The notes beneath the pieces were generated by a model that was given only the letters and a program-made list of their open reading frames with translations, had not been told where the DNA came from and did no database searches. A DNA stretch of 64,000 nucleotides from positions 2,914,001-2,978,000 of the forward strand of contig CP013997.1 of NCBI GenBank assembly GCA_001534745.1. The letters run 5' to 3'. Of the stretch, positions 20,047 to 33,413 are shown piece after piece. The first letter of the stretch is position 1, and each line of letters starts with the position of its first letter. The stretch comes from Pseudomonas monteilii (GTDB lineage Bacteria > Pseudomonadota > Gammaproteobacteria > Pseudomonadales > Pseudomonadaceae). Both the position numbers and the translations under genes were made by a program.

Positions 20047-21360
20047 TCAGGCCAGCACGTGGCGGGGCTTGCCAAGCATCAGGTCGATGACGAACACCAC
20101 GGCGAGCGTCGCCACCGACGGCACGAGCCAGGCCAGGTTCTGTTCGCTCAGCGGCAGCTGGTTCACGACCTCCGGCAGGTAGGCCTTCAGGCCGGTGCCC
20201 TTGAGCGCATCGATCAGGCCGAAGATCAGCGAGACCAGCATGACCGGGCCGAAGATGCGCGCCGGCGACTTGAACAGGCCTTTGCAGAAGCTCAACGCCA
20301 CCACCACGATGCACGGCGGGTAGATGGCCGTCAGCACCGGGACCGAGAACAGGATCAGCTTGGTCAGGCCCAGGTTCGACACCAGCAGCGAGAAGCCTGC
20401 CAGGATCACCACCAGGGCGCGGTAGGACAACGGCAGGACCTGGCTGAAGTACTCGGCGCAGGCACAGGTCAGACCTACGGCCGTGACCAGGCACGCCAGG
20501 GCGATCAGCACTGCCAGGAAACCACTGCCCAGCGACCCGAAGGTGTGCTGCACATAGGCATGCAGGACGGCTGCGCCGTTGCTGGCACCGGCGGCAATCG
20601 CGTGGCTGTCCGAGCCTAGGCGGAACAGGCTGACATAGACCAGCGCCAGACCGACGCCGGCGATCAGGCCGGCGATGATGGCGTAGCGCGTGATCAGCTT
20701 GGGCGACTCGACACCGCGCGAGCGAATCGCGTTGACGATGACGATACCGAAGACCAACGCACCCAGGGTGTCCATGGTCAGGTAGCCGTTGATGAAGCCG
20801 TTGGAGAACGGCGCCGCCACGTATTCCGGCTGGGCCTCGCCGACGCTGCCTGCCGGCAGCATGAAGGCCGCGATGCCCAGAGCCGCCAGGGCGACGATCT
20901 TCAGGGGCGCGAGGAAGCGGCCCACGGTATCGAGCAGCTTGCCCGGGTACATGGACACGGCCAGCACGATCAGGAAGTAGACCAGGCTGTAGATGAACAA
21001 CGCCGTCGGGCTTTCACCGGTCAGCGGCGCGATGCCCACTTCGAAGGACACGGTCGCGGTGCGCGGGGTAGCGAACAGCGGCCCGACCGACAGGTAGCAC
21101 ACGGCCGCCAGCAGTCCACCGAAGAACTTGCCGATCGGGCTGCTCAGGGCATCCATGCCACCACCGACCTTGGCCAGGGCGATGACCGTGACGACCGGCA
21201 GGCCGACAGCGGTGACCAGGAAGCCAAGCGCCGCCATCCACACGTTCGGACCGGCCTGCAGGCCGACGATGGGCGGAAAGATGATGTTGCCCGCACCGAC
21301 GAAAAGCGCGAACGTCATGAAACCAAGTGCCAGGATGTCCTGGCCTTTTAAGACTTTCAT
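20047..21360 (-). CDS. brnQ: Branched-chain amino acid transporter BrnQ (LIVCS family)
   Basis: Cation-coupled uptake of Leu/Ile/Val across the inner membrane. The 437-aa product has about 12 hydrophobic segments. The family N-terminus [20 protein letters not shown] with [15 protein letters not shown] fixes the start at ATG 21360; the longer frame from 21528 has no hydrophobic or conserved sequence. Monocistronic, bounded by its own terminator; the upstream region also holds the sucD terminator. Confidence 0.93.
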   Translation of the reverse strand: MKVLKGQDILALGFMTFALFVGAGNIIFPPIVGLQAGPNVWMAALGFLVTAVGLPVVTVIALAKVGGGMDALSSPIGKFFGGLLAAVCYLSVGPLFATPRTATVSFEVGIAPLTGESPTALFIYSLVYFLIVLAVSMYPGKLLDTVGRFLAPLKIVALAALGIAAFMLPAGSVGEAQPEYVAAPFSNGFINGYLTMDTLGALVFGIVIVNAIRSRGVESPKLITRYAIIAGLIAGVGLALVYVSLFRLGSDSHAIAAGASNGAAVLHAYVQHTFGSLGSGFLAVLIALACLVTAVGLTCACAEYFSQVLPLSYRALVVILAGFSLLVSNLGLTKLILFSVPVLTAIYPPCIVVVALSFCKGLFKSPARIFGPVMLVSLIFGLIDALKGTGLKAYLPEVVNQLPLSEQNLAWLVPSVATLAVVFVIDLMLGKPRHVLA

Positions 21361-21723
21361 CGAAAGAAGTACCACACTGCTGAAATCGGGGTTCGAGAGG
21401 GGAATTCCCATGGGATAGCGGGAATGCTGCCCGGCTTGGTTGAGCCAGACCCGTTTAGCGTGTCGCCCCCTTTTGGGAGACGGGCACAGAGTGGCGCGTA
21501 GGGTACCGAATTTACCGGCTGAACGCACTGAAACAGTGACGGGAAGCGCGGTTTGGGGAGCCTTTGCCTTCTGTGCAGATGACGATGGGCACCATTATCG
21601 GGCGTTTGTCGGCGGTGTCTGTCGGAAAATTCCTATCATGGCGATAGAGGTGGGCTTACAGGCTCGCCCAAACGCAAAAGGCCACCCGAAGGTGGCCTCT
21701 CGACTGCGTGGGGGTGCTGTTTA
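21361..21723. other. Intergenic region brnQ-sucD
   Basis: About 360 bp between the brnQ start and the sucD stop. It holds the sucD terminator at 21677-21700; otherwise no gene or clear repeat was found. A promoter for brnQ must lie here but I could not place it with confidence. Confidence 0.6.
21677..21700 (-). terminator. Intrinsic terminator of the suc operon
   Basis: Stem GGCCACC / GGTGGCC with a TTCG loop on the minus strand followed by TTTT, 25 nt beyond the sucD stop. Confidence 0.85.
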
Positions 21724-22604
<881 letters not shown>

Positions 22605-22605
<1 letters not shown>

Positions 22606-23771
22606 TACTTGCCCTCCGCAGCTTTGACAACTTGTTGAGCAGCGTCGGTCAGGCTGGTTGCAGCAATGATGTTCAAACCGCTTTCTGCCAGTACTTTAGC
22701 GCCCAGTTCGGCGTTGTTGCCTTCCAGACGGACGACAACCGGTACCTTGACGCCGACTTCTTTCACGGCGCCGATGATGCCTTCGGCAATCATGTCGCAG
22801 CGAACGATGCCGCCGAAGATGTTGACCAGCACGGCCGCGACATTGCTGTCGGACAGGATGATCTTGAAGGCTTCGGTCACGCGTTCCTTGGTGGCGCCAC
22901 CGCCGACGTCCAGGAAGTTGGCCGGCTTGCCGCCGTGCAGGTTGACGATGTCCATGGTACCCATGGCCAGGCCAGCACCGTTGACCATGCAGCCGATGTT
23001 GCCTTCGAGGGCGACGTAGTTCAGTTCGAACTTGGCAGCGTGGGCTTCACGGGCGTCGTCCTGGGACGGGTCGTGGAAGGTCTTCAGCTTGGGCTGACGG
23101 TACATGGCGTTGGCGTCGATGTTGATCTTGGCATCGAGGCAGTGCAGGTCGCCATCGGCCTTGATCACCAGCGGGTTCACTTCCAGCAGGGCCAGGTCGT
23201 GATCCTTGAACAGCTTGGCCAGACCGACGAAGATCTTGGCGAACTGGGTGACTTGCTTGCCTTCCAGACCCAGCTGGAACGCCAGCTCACGGCCCTGGAA
23301 CGGCTGAGCGCCGACCAGCGGATCGATGGTGGCCTTGAGGATCTTCTCGGGGGTGTCGTGCGCGACTTTCTCGATGTCCACGCCACCTTCGGTGGAGGCC
23401 ATGAACACGATGCGACGGCTCGAACGGTCGACGACGGCGCCCAGGTACAGCTCCTTGGCGATGTCGGTGCAGGATTCGACCAGAATCTTAGATACCGGTT
23501 GGCCGTTGGCGTCGGTCTGGTAGGTCACCAGGTTCTTGCCCAGCCACTGTGCAGCGAACGCCTTGGCGTCTTCCTTGCTACGGACCAGCTTGACGCCGCC
23601 CGCCTTGCCGCGACCACCGGCGTGGACCTGGGCCTTGACGACCCACTCGTTGCCGCCGATCTTGTCGCAGGCTTCTGCGGCTTCTTCAGGGGTGTCGACC
23701 GCGAAACCCTTGGAAACTGGCAGGCCGTATTCAGCGAACAGCTGCTTACCCTGATACTCGTGAAGATTCAT
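22605..23771 (-). CDS. sucC: Succinyl-CoA synthetase (ADP-forming) subunit beta
   Basis: Beta subunit with ATP-grasp fold; 388 aa, starting [20 protein letters not shown] at ATG 23771. Nucleotide-grasp region ([19 protein letters not shown]) and the C-terminal CoA-ligase domain with [13 protein letters not shown] and [12 protein letters not shown] are present. Downstream of lpdG by about 170 bp with no gene between; the TAATG junction couples it to sucD. Confidence 0.97.
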
Positions 23772-23942
23772 GCTTTTTACCGTCTTCGTTAGTACTGCGC
23801 TTCGGCGCTGCCCCATCGCTGGGGCCGCACCACCTGTGACCGTTAGCTCTCGGCCAGTGCCTCGGGCCCGATCCGGCGGACATTCCGCGGTGAGTCATGC
23901 ACGCAAGACTCACGACGGGCAGACCGCCGTGGTTTCTTATGA

Positions 23943-25403
<1,461 letters not shown>

Positions 25404-25408
25404 CTACA

Positions 25409-25482
25409 AGCTGTGAGCGACAGGCTGAAAGGCGATTCGCTTCGACTCGAAGCGTGGCGCCTGGGGCTTGCCACTCACAGCT
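25409..25482. repeat. Nested inverted repeat between sucB and lpdG
   Basis: Outer 9-bp arms AGCTGTGAG (25409-25417) and CTCACAGCT (25474-25482) enclose a 7-bp hairpin CGCTTCG-act-CGAAGCG (25438-25454). No T-run. Possible mRNA processing or stability element within the suc operon. Confidence 0.55.
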
Positions 25483-25488
25483 GTGTGA

Positions 25489-26709
25489 TTAGATGTCCAG
25501 CAGCAGGCGGGACGGATCTTCCAGCAGGTTCTTGATGGTCACCAGGAAGGTCACGGCCTCTTTACCGTCGATCAGGCGGTGATCGTAGGACAGGGCCAGG
25601 TACATCATCGGACGGATGACCACCTGGCCATTGACCGCCATCGGACGCTGGATGATGTTGTGCATGCCCAGGATCGCCGCCTGAGGTGGGTTGACGATCG
25701 GCGTGGACATCATCGAGCCGAATGTACCACCGTTGGTGATGGTGAAGGTACCACCGGTCATTTCTTCGATGGCCAGCTTGCCGTCACGGGCCTTCTTGCC
25801 GAAGGTGGCGATGCCGTTCTCGATCTCGGCCAGGCTCATCTGCTCGGCGTTGCGCAGCACCGGTACCACCAGGCCACGGTCGCTGGACACGGCCACGCCG
25901 ACGTCGGCATAACCGTGGTAGACGATGTCGTTGCCGTCGATCGAGGCATTGACCGCCGGGAAGCGCTTGAGCGCCTCGGTGGCCGCCTTGACGAAGAACG
26001 ACATGAAGCCCAGGCGTACGCCGTTGTGGGTCTTCTCGAACAGGTCCTTGTACTTCGAACGCAGGGCCATGACTTCGGTCATGTCGACTTCGTTGAAGGT
26101 GGTCAGCATGGCCATGTTCGACTGGGCTTCGACCAGACGCTCGGCGATCTTGGCGCGCAGACGGGTCATCGGCACGCGCTTCTCGGTGCGGTCGCCACCA
26201 CTGGTGACCACCGGTGCCGCGGCAGGCGCAGCCGGCTTGGCGGCAGGCGCCGGCGCCGACTTCTTGTTGGCGATGGCGGCGACCATGTCTTCCTTGGTCA
26301 CGCGGCCACCCTTGCCGGTCCCGCTCACGGTCGCCAGGTCGATGCCGTTCTCTTCGGCCAGCTTGCGCGCGGCAGGTGCCGCGATCGGGTCGTCTTCGCC
26401 TGCATCGGCAGCAGCGCTCGGCGCGGCCGCAGGCGCAGCGGCCGGTGCAGCCGAAGGCGCGGCGGCAGCGCCGCCCTCCACGATCGAGCCCAGGACTTCG
26501 TCGGACAGGACGGTGTCGCCCTCGCCCTTGACGATGTCACCCAGCACGCCATCGGCGGTTGCCAGGACTTCCAGCACCACCTTGTCGGTCTCGATGTCGA
26601 CGATCAGTTCGTCGCGCTTGACCGCTTCGCCCGGCTGCTTGTGCCAGGTGGCAACGGTGCCGTCGGCGACCGATTCCGGGAAGGTTGGGGCTTTGATCTC
26701 GATAGCCAT
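25489..26709 (-). CDS. sucB: 2-oxoglutarate dehydrogenase E2, dihydrolipoyl succinyltransferase
   Basis: E2 core of the 2-oxoglutarate dehydrogenase complex. 406 aa: one lipoyl domain (Lys43 in [13 protein letters not shown]), an Ala/Pro-rich linker, a peripheral-subunit-binding domain (about 108-145, [20 protein letters not shown]), a second linker, and the catalytic domain ending in [17 protein letters not shown] with the active His and Asp. Downstream of sucA by 38 bp in the suc operon. Confidence 0.97.
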   Translation of the reverse strand: MAIEIKAPTFPESVADGTVATWHKQPGEAVKRDELIVDIETDKVVLEVLATADGVLGDIVKGEGDTVLSDEVLGSIVEGGAAAAPSAAPAAAPAAAPSAAADAGEDDPIAAPAARKLAEENGIDLATVSGTGKGGRVTKEDMVAAIANKKSAPAPAAKPAAPAAAPVVTSGGDRTEKRVPMTRLRAKIAERLVEAQSNMAMLTTFNEVDMTEVMALRSKYKDLFEKTHNGVRLGFMSFFVKAATEALKRFPAVNASIDGNDIVYHGYADVGVAVSSDRGLVVPVLRNAEQMSLAEIENGIATFGKKARDGKLAIEEMTGGTFTITNGGTFGSMMSTPIVNPPQAAILGMHNIIQRPMAVNGQVVIRPMMYLALSYDHRLIDGKEAVTFLVTIKNLLEDPSRLLLDI

Positions 26710-26747
26710 TCTCAGGTTTCCTTAAATACGGTTTCTTGTGCGAAGCA

Positions 26748-29579
26748 TCAGACAGTGAAGGCGGCTTGCAGCAGGCGTTCCTGCTGCTCGGCGTGCATCG
26801 AAGCGTAACCACAGGCAGGCGCGGCGGACGCGTCGCGGCCGGCGTACTCCAGAACCAGCGACGGATCGAGGCGGTTCAGGATACGGCGCATGTGGTGCTG
26901 GCTGCTGTACCAGGCGCCCTGGTTCATCGGTTCTTCCTGGCACCACACCGCATGCTTGAGCTGGGTGTAGGCGGCAAGGATCTCGACCAGATCGTCCTCG
27001 GGGAACGGATACAGCTGTTCGATGCGCAGAATGACCGTGTCTTCACGACCTTCGGCACGGCGTTTTTCCAGCAGGTCGTAGTAGACCTTGCCGCTGCACA
27101 GCACCAGGCGCTCCACCTTGGCCGGGTCGATCGCATCGACTTCCGGGATCACCGTCTGGAACGAGCCTTCGGCGAGGTCTTCGAGGGTCGAGACCGCCAG
27201 CTTGTGACGCAGCAGCGATTTGGGCGTGAGCACCACCAGCGGCTTGCGCAGCGGGCGGATGACCTGACGACGCAGCAGGTGGTAGATCTGCGCGGGCGTG
27301 GTCGGGACGCAGACCTGGATGTTGTGCTCGGCGCACAGCTGCAGGTAACGCTCCAGACGCGCGGAGGAGTGCTCCGGCCCCTGCCCTTCGTAGCCATGTG
27401 GCAGCAGCATGGTCAGGCCGCACAGACGACCCCACTTGTGCTCGCCGCTGGTGATGAACTGGTCGATCACCACCTGGGCGCCGTTGGCGAAGTCACCGAA
27501 CTGCGCTTCCCAGATCACCAGCGCGTTCGGCGTGGTGGTCGAGTAGCCGTATTCGAAGGCCAGGACCGCTTCTTCGGACAGGAACGAGTCGTACAGCTCG
27601 AAGCTCGGCTGGCCCGGGAAGAGGTTCTGCAGCGGCAGGTAGGTGCTGGCGTCCTTCTGGTTGTGCAGCGCGGCATGGCGGTGCGAGAAGGTGCCACGGC
27701 CGACGTCCTGGCCGGTGATGCGCACTTGGTGACCTTCGAACAGCAAGGTCGCGTAGGCCATGGTCTCGGCGTAGCCCCAGTTGATCGACAGGCCACCGGC
27801 CTGCATCTTCTGGCGGTCTTCGTAGATCTTCGAGACCTGGCGCTGGACGACGAAGCCGTCGGGCAGCGTCAGCAGCTTGCCGGACAGGTCCTGCAAGGTC
27901 TTGAGGTCGAAGCGCGTGTCATGGCGGGCGGTCCAGGTGTGACCCAGGTACGGGCGCCAGTCGACGAACAGCTCGCGGTTCGGCTCCTTGACCAGGCTCT
28001 TGACCACGTGCAGGCCATTGTCCAACGCATTGCGGTAGTCGTCGATCTTGGCCTGGGCGCGCTCGGCTTCGATGCGACCGGCGTTGATCAGCGCCTCGGC
28101 GTACAGCTCGCGCGTGGTGCGCTGCTTGCCGATCTGCTGGTACATCAGAGGCTGCGTGCCATTGGGCTCGTCGGCCTCGTTGTGGCCGCGACGACGGTAG
28201 CAGACCAGGTCGATGACCACGTCACGCTTGAACTGCATGCGGTAGTCGATGGCCAGCTGGGTGACGAACAGCACCGCTTCCGGGTCATCGCCGTTCACGT
28301 GCAGGATCGGCGCCTGGATCATCTTGGCGACGTCGGTGCAGTACTCGGTGGAGCGCGAGTCCAACGGGTTGCTGATGGTGAAACCGACCTGGTTGTTGAT
28401 CACGATGCGCACGGTGCCGCCGGTCTTGAAACCGCGGGTCTGCGACATCTGGAAGGTTTCCATCACCACGCCCTGCCCGGCCACCGCGGCATCGCCGTGG
28501 ATGGTGATCGGCAGTACCTTGTCGCCGACGCGGTCGTTGCGGCGGTCCTGGCGGGCACGCACCGAACCCTCGACCACCGGGGAGACGATCTCCAGGTGCG
28601 ACGGGTTGAAGGCCATGGCCAGGTGGACTTCGCCACCGGTGGTCATCACGTTGGAGGAGAAGCCCTGGTGGTATTTCACGTCACCGGAGCCCAGCTCGTT
28701 CATCTTCTTGCCTTCGAACTCGTCGAACAGCTCGCGAGGACTCTTGCCGAAGGTGTTGACCAGCACGTTGAGGCGGCCACGGTGGGCCATGCCGATGACC
28801 ACTTCCTTGGTGCCGTAGGAACCGGAACGCTGGATCATCTCGTCAAGCATCGGGATCAGGCTTTCGCCGCCCTCGAGGCCGAAACGCTTGGTGCCTGGGT
28901 ACTTGGTGCCCAGGTACTTTTCCAGACCCTCGGCGGCGGTCACGCGCTCGAGCAGGTGGCTTTGCACCTCGGCGGAGTAGTCAGGACGGCCACGGACGCT
29001 TTCCAGACGCTGCTGGAACCAGCTGCGCTGCTCGGAATCGACGATGTGGGCGAACTCGGCACCGATGGTGCGACAATATGTCTTCTCGAGGGCCTCGAGG
29101 ATTTCGCGTAGGCTCGCCTCCTCTTTGCCGATGTACAGGTCGCCGGCACGGAAGGTCGTATCAAGGTCGGCATTGGTCAAGCCGTAGTGATTGATCGACA
29201 GGTCAACAGGCGCAGGACGCTGCCACAACCCCAGCGGGTCGAGTTTTGCAGCCTGATGGCCGCGCATGCGGAAGGCCTGGATCAGTCGCAGTACCTCGAC
29301 CTGCTTCTTCTCGTGTTCACTGCTCACGCTCCCGGCAGACACCGGCTGGGCGCGGCGCTGGTTCTTCGCCAGCAGCACGAAATGGTCACGGATCGCGGAG
29401 TGCGGAACATCGGTAGCGGTGCTGCCTTCGGCGGGCAACTTCTGGAAGTAAGTGCGCCACTCTTCTGGCACGGCGTTAGGGTCGTGCAGGTAAAGCTCGT
29501 AGAGCTCTTCCACATATGCAGCGTTACCACCTGAAAGGTGGGCGCTTTCCCACATGCGCTGCATCACGCTTTCTTGCAT
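26748..29579 (-). CDS. sucA: 2-oxoglutarate dehydrogenase E1 component
   Basis: Thiamine-diphosphate E1 subunit that decarboxylates 2-oxoglutarate. 943 aa. Recognisable segments include VVIGMAHRGRLNVLVNTFGK, IHGDAAVAGQGVVMET (ThDP/metal GDxx...N type), the central histidine-containing region, and CQEEPMNQGAWY near the C-terminus. First of the suc genes and downstream of sdhB across a 240-bp gap. Confidence 0.97.
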   Translation of the reverse strand: MQESVMQRMWESAHLSGGNAAYVEELYELYLHDPNAVPEEWRTYFQKLPAEGSTATDVPHSAIRDHFVLLAKNQRRAQPVSAGSVSSEHEKKQVEVLRLIQAFRMRGHQAAKLDPLGLWQRPAPVDLSINHYGLTNADLDTTFRAGDLYIGKEEASLREILEALEKTYCRTIGAEFAHIVDSEQRSWFQQRLESVRGRPDYSAEVQSHLLERVTAAEGLEKYLGTKYPGTKRFGLEGGESLIPMLDEMIQRSGSYGTKEVVIGMAHRGRLNVLVNTFGKSPRELFDEFEGKKMNELGSGDVKYHQGFSSNVMTTGGEVHLAMAFNPSHLEIVSPVVEGSVRARQDRRNDRVGDKVLPITIHGDAAVAGQGVVMETFQMSQTRGFKTGGTVRIVINNQVGFTISNPLDSRSTEYCTDVAKMIQAPILHVNGDDPEAVLFVTQLAIDYRMQFKRDVVIDLVCYRRRGHNEADEPNGTQPLMYQQIGKQRTTRELYAEALINAGRIEAERAQAKIDDYRNALDNGLHVVKSLVKEPNRELFVDWRPYLGHTWTARHDTRFDLKTLQDLSGKLLTLPDGFVVQRQVSKIYEDRQKMQAGGLSINWGYAETMAYATLLFEGHQVRITGQDVGRGTFSHRHAALHNQKDASTYLPLQNLFPGQPSFELYDSFLSEEAVLAFEYGYSTTTPNALVIWEAQFGDFANGAQVVIDQFITSGEHKWGRLCGLTMLLPHGYEGQGPEHSSARLERYLQLCAEHNIQVCVPTTPAQIYHLLRRQVIRPLRKPLVVLTPKSLLRHKLAVSTLEDLAEGSFQTVIPEVDAIDPAKVERLVLCSGKVYYDLLEKRRAEGREDTVILRIEQLYPFPEDDLVEILAAYTQLKHAVWCQEEPMNQGAWYSSQHHMRRILNRLDPSLVLEYAGRDASAAPACGYASMHAEQQERLLQAAFTV

Positions 29580-29764
29580 GCTTGGTCACCCTCGGTTAGG
29601 GGACGATCGACAAGAGCCAGGGAACGCCTGAAAAAGCCCGAATACAGCGGCTCAATCGCGCCACCGAGGATCCTGCAGATTTCCGGGTACCAGCCCGGAA
29701 GCCCCTGCTGGTCTCATAGCTTCATGGGTAATGAGCGGGGCCTTATGAGCCCATGCCCGGGTTT

Positions 29765-29799
29765 CACCTCGGCGTGGGTTCATGCCCCACGCCTCGGTG
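29765..29799 (-). terminator. Hairpin between sdhB and sucA
   Basis: Imperfect 14-bp stem CACCTCGGCGTGGG / CCCACGCCTCGGTG with a 7-nt loop, about 25 nt past the sdhB stop. No T-run. It may attenuate read-through from sdh into suc or protect the sdh 3' end. Confidence 0.5.
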
Positions 29800-29821
29800 T
29801 CTTGCAGGTACTGCGGATCGA

Positions 29822-30526
29822 TCAGGTACCGCTTTGCAGCAGCATGTTACGTACGTGGCCGATTGCCTTGGTCGGGTTCAGACCCTTGGGGCAGACGTTC
29901 ACGCAGTTCATGATGCCGCGGCAACGGAACACGCTGAAGGGGTCGTCGAGCGAAGCCAGACGCTCCTGGGTCTTGGTGTCACGGCTGTCGGCCAGGAAGC
30001 GGTAGGCTTGCAGCAGCGCGGCAGGACCGAGGAACTTGTCGGGGTTCCACCAGAACGACGGGCACGAGGTCGAGCAGCAGGCGCACAGGATGCACTCGTA
30101 CAGACCGTCCAGCTTCTCGCGCTCTTCGGGCGACTGGAGACGCTCGATGGCCGGGGCTGGCGTGTCGTTCTGCAGGAACGGCTTCACCTTCTCGTACTGC
30201 TTGTAGAAGATGCTCATGTCCACGACCAGGTCGCGGATCACCGGCAGGCCCGGCAGCGGACGCAGCACGAGCTTGTTGCCCTTGACCACGGCCGACAGCG
30301 GCGTGATGCAGGCCAGGCCGTTCTTGCCGTTGATGTTCATGCCGTCGGAGCCACAGACGCCCTCACGGCAGGAACGACGGTAGGAGAAGCCCTCGTCCTG
30401 TTCCTTGATCAGCGCCAGCACGTCCAACACCATCAGGTCCTTGCCGCCAGTGTCGACGTCGAACACCTGCGTCTTGGGCGCGGTGTCGGTATCCGGGTTG
30501 TAACGATAAACTTCGACTTTCAACAT
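29822..30526 (-). CDS. sdhB: Succinate dehydrogenase iron-sulfur subunit
   Basis: Complex II iron-sulfur subunit, 234 aa from ATG 30526 (MLKVEVYRYNPD, the family start); a GTG three codons earlier at 30535 is less likely. [2Fe-2S] ligands in SCREGVCGSDG; [4Fe-4S] and [3Fe-4S] ligands in CILCACCSTSCPSFWW and CRGIMNCVNVCPKGLNP. The AAGGGTGG ahead of the ATG serves as ribosome-binding site. Follows sdhA by 11 bp. Confidence 0.97.
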   Translation of the reverse strand: MLKVEVYRYNPDTDTAPKTQVFDVDTGGKDLMVLDVLALIKEQDEGFSYRRSCREGVCGSDGMNINGKNGLACITPLSAVVKGNKLVLRPLPGLPVIRDLVVDMSIFYKQYEKVKPFLQNDTPAPAIERLQSPEEREKLDGLYECILCACCSTSCPSFWWNPDKFLGPAALLQAYRFLADSRDTKTQERLASLDDPFSVFRCRGIMNCVNVCPKGLNPTKAIGHVRNMLLQSGT

Positions 30527-30537
30527 GGTAGCCACCC

Positions 30538-32310
30538 TTAGTAAGTCCGGACTTTAGGTTCGAAGGCCGGAACGGTCTTCGGCGCAAAGTTGACTGCACG
30601 CTTGGCAACCCGCTTCTCCCCGGGGAAGTACAGGGTATGGCACAGCCAGTTTTCGTCGTCACGGTCTTCGAAGTCTTCACGGGCGTGAGCGCCGCGGGAC
30701 TCCTTACGGGTTTCGGCCGCGATGGCGGTAGCTTCTGCGACTTCCAGAAGGTTCTGCAGTTCCAACGCTTCGATGCGGGCGGTATTGAATGCCTGCGACT
30801 TGTCGTTGATCTTGACGTTCGAGATACGCTCGCGCAGGCCTTGCAGCTGGGCGATGCCCTTCTGCATGTACTCGCCGGTACGGAACACGCCGAAGTAGTT
30901 CTGCATGCAGCTCTGCAGCTCGCGCTTGAGGCTGGCGACGTCTTCGCCGGTGGTGCGCTCGTTCAGCTTGGCCAGACGGTTCAGCGCCACGTCGACGTCG
31001 GTGTCGCTGGCGTCACGGTACTGCACGCCTTCGCTCAGGGCTTTTTCCAGGTGCAGACCCGCGGCACGGCCGAAGACCACCAGGTCGAGCAGCGAGTTGC
31101 CGCCCAGACGGTTGGCACCGTGGACCGACACGCACGCCACTTCGCCGACGGCGAACAGGCCCGGGATGATCTGGTCGACGCCATTGGCGTCCATGGTGAT
31201 CGCCTGGCCATGGATGTTGGTGGCTACGCCGCCCATCATGTAGTGGCAGGTCGGAACGACCGGGACCGGCGCGACGACAGGGTCGACGTGGGCGAAGGTC
31301 TTGGACAGCTCGCAGATACCAGGCAGGCGGCTGTGCAGCACTTCCTCGCCCAGGTGGTCGAGCTTGAGCATGACGTGGTCGCCATCCGGGCCACAGCCGT
31401 TGCCGGCGATGATTTCCTTGACCATCGAGCGGGCCACGACGTCGCGACCGGCGAGGTCTTTGGCGTTCGGCGCGTAACGCTCCATGAAGCGTTCGCCGTG
31501 CTTGTTGATCAGGTAACCGCCTTCACCACGGCAGCCTTCGGTGACCAGTACACCGGCGCCGGCGATGCCGGTCGGGTGGAACTGCCACATCTCGATGTCC
31601 TGCACCGGCACGCCAGCGCGCAGCGCCATGCCGACACCGTCGCCGGTGTTGATCAGGGCGTTGGTGGTCGAGGCGTAGATACGACCGGCACCGCCGGTGG
31701 CCAGTACGGTGGCCTTGGCCTTGATGTACATGGTTTCGCCGGTTTCGATGCAGATCGCGATCACACCGACGAACGCGCCGTCCTGGTTCTTCACCAGATC
31801 GACCGCGTAGTATTCGTTCAGGAAGGTGGTGCCGGCCTTCAGGTTGCCCTGGTACAGGGTGTGCAGCAGCGCGTGACCGGTACGGTCGGAGGCTGCGCAG
31901 GTCCGTGCGGCCTGGCCGCCCTTGCCGAAGTCCTTGGACTGGCCACCGAACGGACGCTGGTAGATGCGACCGGTCTCGGTGCGCGAGAACGGCAGGCCCA
32001 TGTGGTCCAGCTCGAAGACCGCAGCCGGGCCTTCCTGGCACATGTATTCGATGGCGTCTTGGTCACCGATGTAGTCGGAACCCTTGACGGTGTCGTACAT
32101 GTGCCAGCGCCAGTCGTCGTTCGGGTCGGCCGAGGCGATCGCGCAGGTGATGCCGCCCTGGGCGGACACGGTGTGCGAACGGGTCGGGAAGACCTTGGTG
32201 ACCACGGCGGTCTTGTGGCCGCCCTGAGCCAGTTGCAGCGCCGCGCGCATGCCGGCGCCGCCGCCACCGATGATGATGGCGTCGAAGGAAATGGTTGGAA
32301 GACTAGCCAT
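30538..32310 (-). CDS. sdhA: Succinate dehydrogenase flavoprotein subunit
   Basis: Complex II catalytic flavoprotein, 590 aa. FAD motif [18 protein letters not shown], the covalent-FAD histidine region in [13 protein letters not shown], the substrate-site segment [20 protein letters not shown], and [17 protein letters not shown]. Three bases separate it from the sdhD stop, so it is translated from the sdhCDAB message. Confidence 0.97.
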   Translation of the reverse strand: MASLPTISFDAIIIGGGGAGMRAALQLAQGGHKTAVVTKVFPTRSHTVSAQGGITCAIASADPNDDWRWHMYDTVKGSDYIGDQDAIEYMCQEGPAAVFELDHMGLPFSRTETGRIYQRPFGGQSKDFGKGGQAARTCAASDRTGHALLHTLYQGNLKAGTTFLNEYYAVDLVKNQDGAFVGVIAICIETGETMYIKAKATVLATGGAGRIYASTTNALINTGDGVGMALRAGVPVQDIEMWQFHPTGIAGAGVLVTEGCRGEGGYLINKHGERFMERYAPNAKDLAGRDVVARSMVKEIIAGNGCGPDGDHVMLKLDHLGEEVLHSRLPGICELSKTFAHVDPVVAPVPVVPTCHYMMGGVATNIHGQAITMDANGVDQIIPGLFAVGEVACVSVHGANRLGGNSLLDLVVFGRAAGLHLEKALSEGVQYRDASDTDVDVALNRLAKLNERTTGEDVASLKRELQSCMQNYFGVFRTGEYMQKGIAQLQGLRERISNVKINDKSQAFNTARIEALELQNLLEVAEATAIAAETRKESRGAHAREDFEDRDDENWLCHTLYFPGEKRVAKRAVNFAPKTVPAFEPKVRTY

Positions 32311-32313
32311 GAA

Positions 32314-32682
32314 TCAGATACCCCAGAGAATCTGTACGCCCCAGACGAAGTACGCGAACATCGCGATACCACAGATGGCCTGGGCCAGGAAACGCACCGC
32401 CGTCGCCGACTTGCCCATCGCCATCGGCGTCAGGTAGTCGGTGGTGATGGTCCACATGCCGACCCAGGCGTGCGCGCCCAGGGCCACGAAGGCAAGCAGA
32501 CTGAAGATGCGCATCAGGTTGCCCGAGAACAGCGCATGCCATTGGGCGTATTCGAGCCCAGGGTGCGCGACCAGGTAGCCGAACAGAAAAATGAAGTAAG
32601 CCGCGAGAACGACCGCCGAAACACGTTGCGCCATCCAGTCATAGAGGCCCGAACGCGACAGGTTGGTGACGTTGGTTACCAT
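32314..32682 (-). CDS. sdhD: Succinate dehydrogenase membrane anchor SdhD
   Basis: 122-aa membrane anchor of complex II with three transmembrane helices (about residues 22-42, 60-85 and 95-115). SGLYDWMAQRVSAVVLAAYF and the heme-ligand histidine region AFVALGAHAWVGMWTI are typical. ATG 32682 overlaps the sdhC end by 7 nt, so the two anchors are probably translationally coupled. Confidence 0.94.
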   Translation of the reverse strand: MVTNVTNLSRSGLYDWMAQRVSAVVLAAYFIFLFGYLVAHPGLEYAQWHALFSGNLMRIFSLLAFVALGAHAWVGMWTITTDYLTPMAMGKSATAVRFLAQAICGIAMFAYFVWGVQILWGI

Positions 32683-33062
32683 ATCCAGACTCCCGCCAAT
32701 ACGCACAATACCAGGGAGATGGCGACGATGAGCTTCGAGCCCAGTCGGCCACCCTCGAGCGTTTCACCCACGCCCATGTCCATGATCAGGTGGCGAATGC
32801 CGGCCACCAGGTGATACAGCAAGGCGGACAGCAGGCCCCATGCGATGAACTTGGCCAGAGGGCTGCTCAGGTAACCCTTCACCTCGGCAAAGCCTTCTTC
32901 CGACTGCAGCGACGTGCTCAATGCGAACAGCATGAAGCCGAGGCCCAGGAAGACGATGATGCCGGATACGCGGTGAAGAAATGAGGTTACAGCAGTGATC
33001 GGGACTGTGATGGTCCTTAGGTCTAGGTTTACAGGTCGTTGGCTTTTCACGGCTTTTTTCAC
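32676..33062 (-). CDS. sdhC: Succinate dehydrogenase cytochrome b556 subunit SdhC
   Basis: Heme-binding membrane anchor, 128 aa from GTG 33062. QRPVNLDLRTITVPITAVTS and SFLHRVSGIIVFLGLGFML (first helix) are family hallmarks; heme-ligand histidine in YHLVAGIRHLIMDMG. A second GTG at 33050 (124 aa) is an alternative start. First gene of sdhCDAB, divergent from gltA with a 350-bp shared regulatory region. Confidence 0.94.
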   Translation of the reverse strand: MKKAVKSQRPVNLDLRTITVPITAVTSFLHRVSGIIVFLGLGFMLFALSTSLQSEEGFAEVKGYLSSPLAKFIAWGLLSALLYHLVAGIRHLIMDMGVGETLEGGRLGSKLIVAISLVLCVLAGVWIW

Positions 33063-33184
33063 ACTGAAGAGCCCCTAGCGAACAGGGCAAGGTTGTTGGT
33101 AAGTGTACTGGTCAGGTACCCACCACCCAGAGAACGGCGACCCCCAGCGGAACGGGCTTGCTAGCCCCTGGCGGTCGGCTGTCG

Positions 33185-33213
33185 ATTATAGACAGTTAGG
33201 CTACTAATGACAA
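33185..33213 (-). promoter_or_regulatory. Putative sigma-70 promoter for sdhCDAB
   Basis: On the minus strand, TTGTCA (33213-33208), a 17-nt spacer and TATAAT (33190-33185), about 120 nt upstream of sdhC; this predicts a long 5' leader that could be a target for post-transcriptional control. Confidence 0.65.
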
Positions 33214-33327
33214 CGTGGCGCCCTAGCCCGAAGAGCGCATTGCCTTTACCGGATAAATGGCGTAAATGGCTGGCAATTTCGTGAAAAAACCTTGCCGCAC
33301 AAGGGTTTCAACCTGTCTTTAGGCAAA

Positions 33328-33355
33328 TTGACAATCGGATTTATCCCTCTATAGT
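33328..33355 (+). promoter_or_regulatory. Putative sigma-70 promoter for gltA
   Basis: TTGACA (33328-33333), a 16-nt spacer, TATAGT (33350-33355), about 55 nt upstream of the gltA start, oriented away from the sdh promoter. Confidence 0.75.
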
Positions 33356-33413
33356 GATGCGGGCCCTGCGTGGGGGGCTGTCTGATGATTTCAAGCATTG
33401 AATAGGAGGCCGC

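Noticed and set aside
26736..32814. Long plus-strand frames opposite sucA and sdhA
   Set aside because: Antisense shadows; sucA and sdhA are complete with all motifs and operon spacing.
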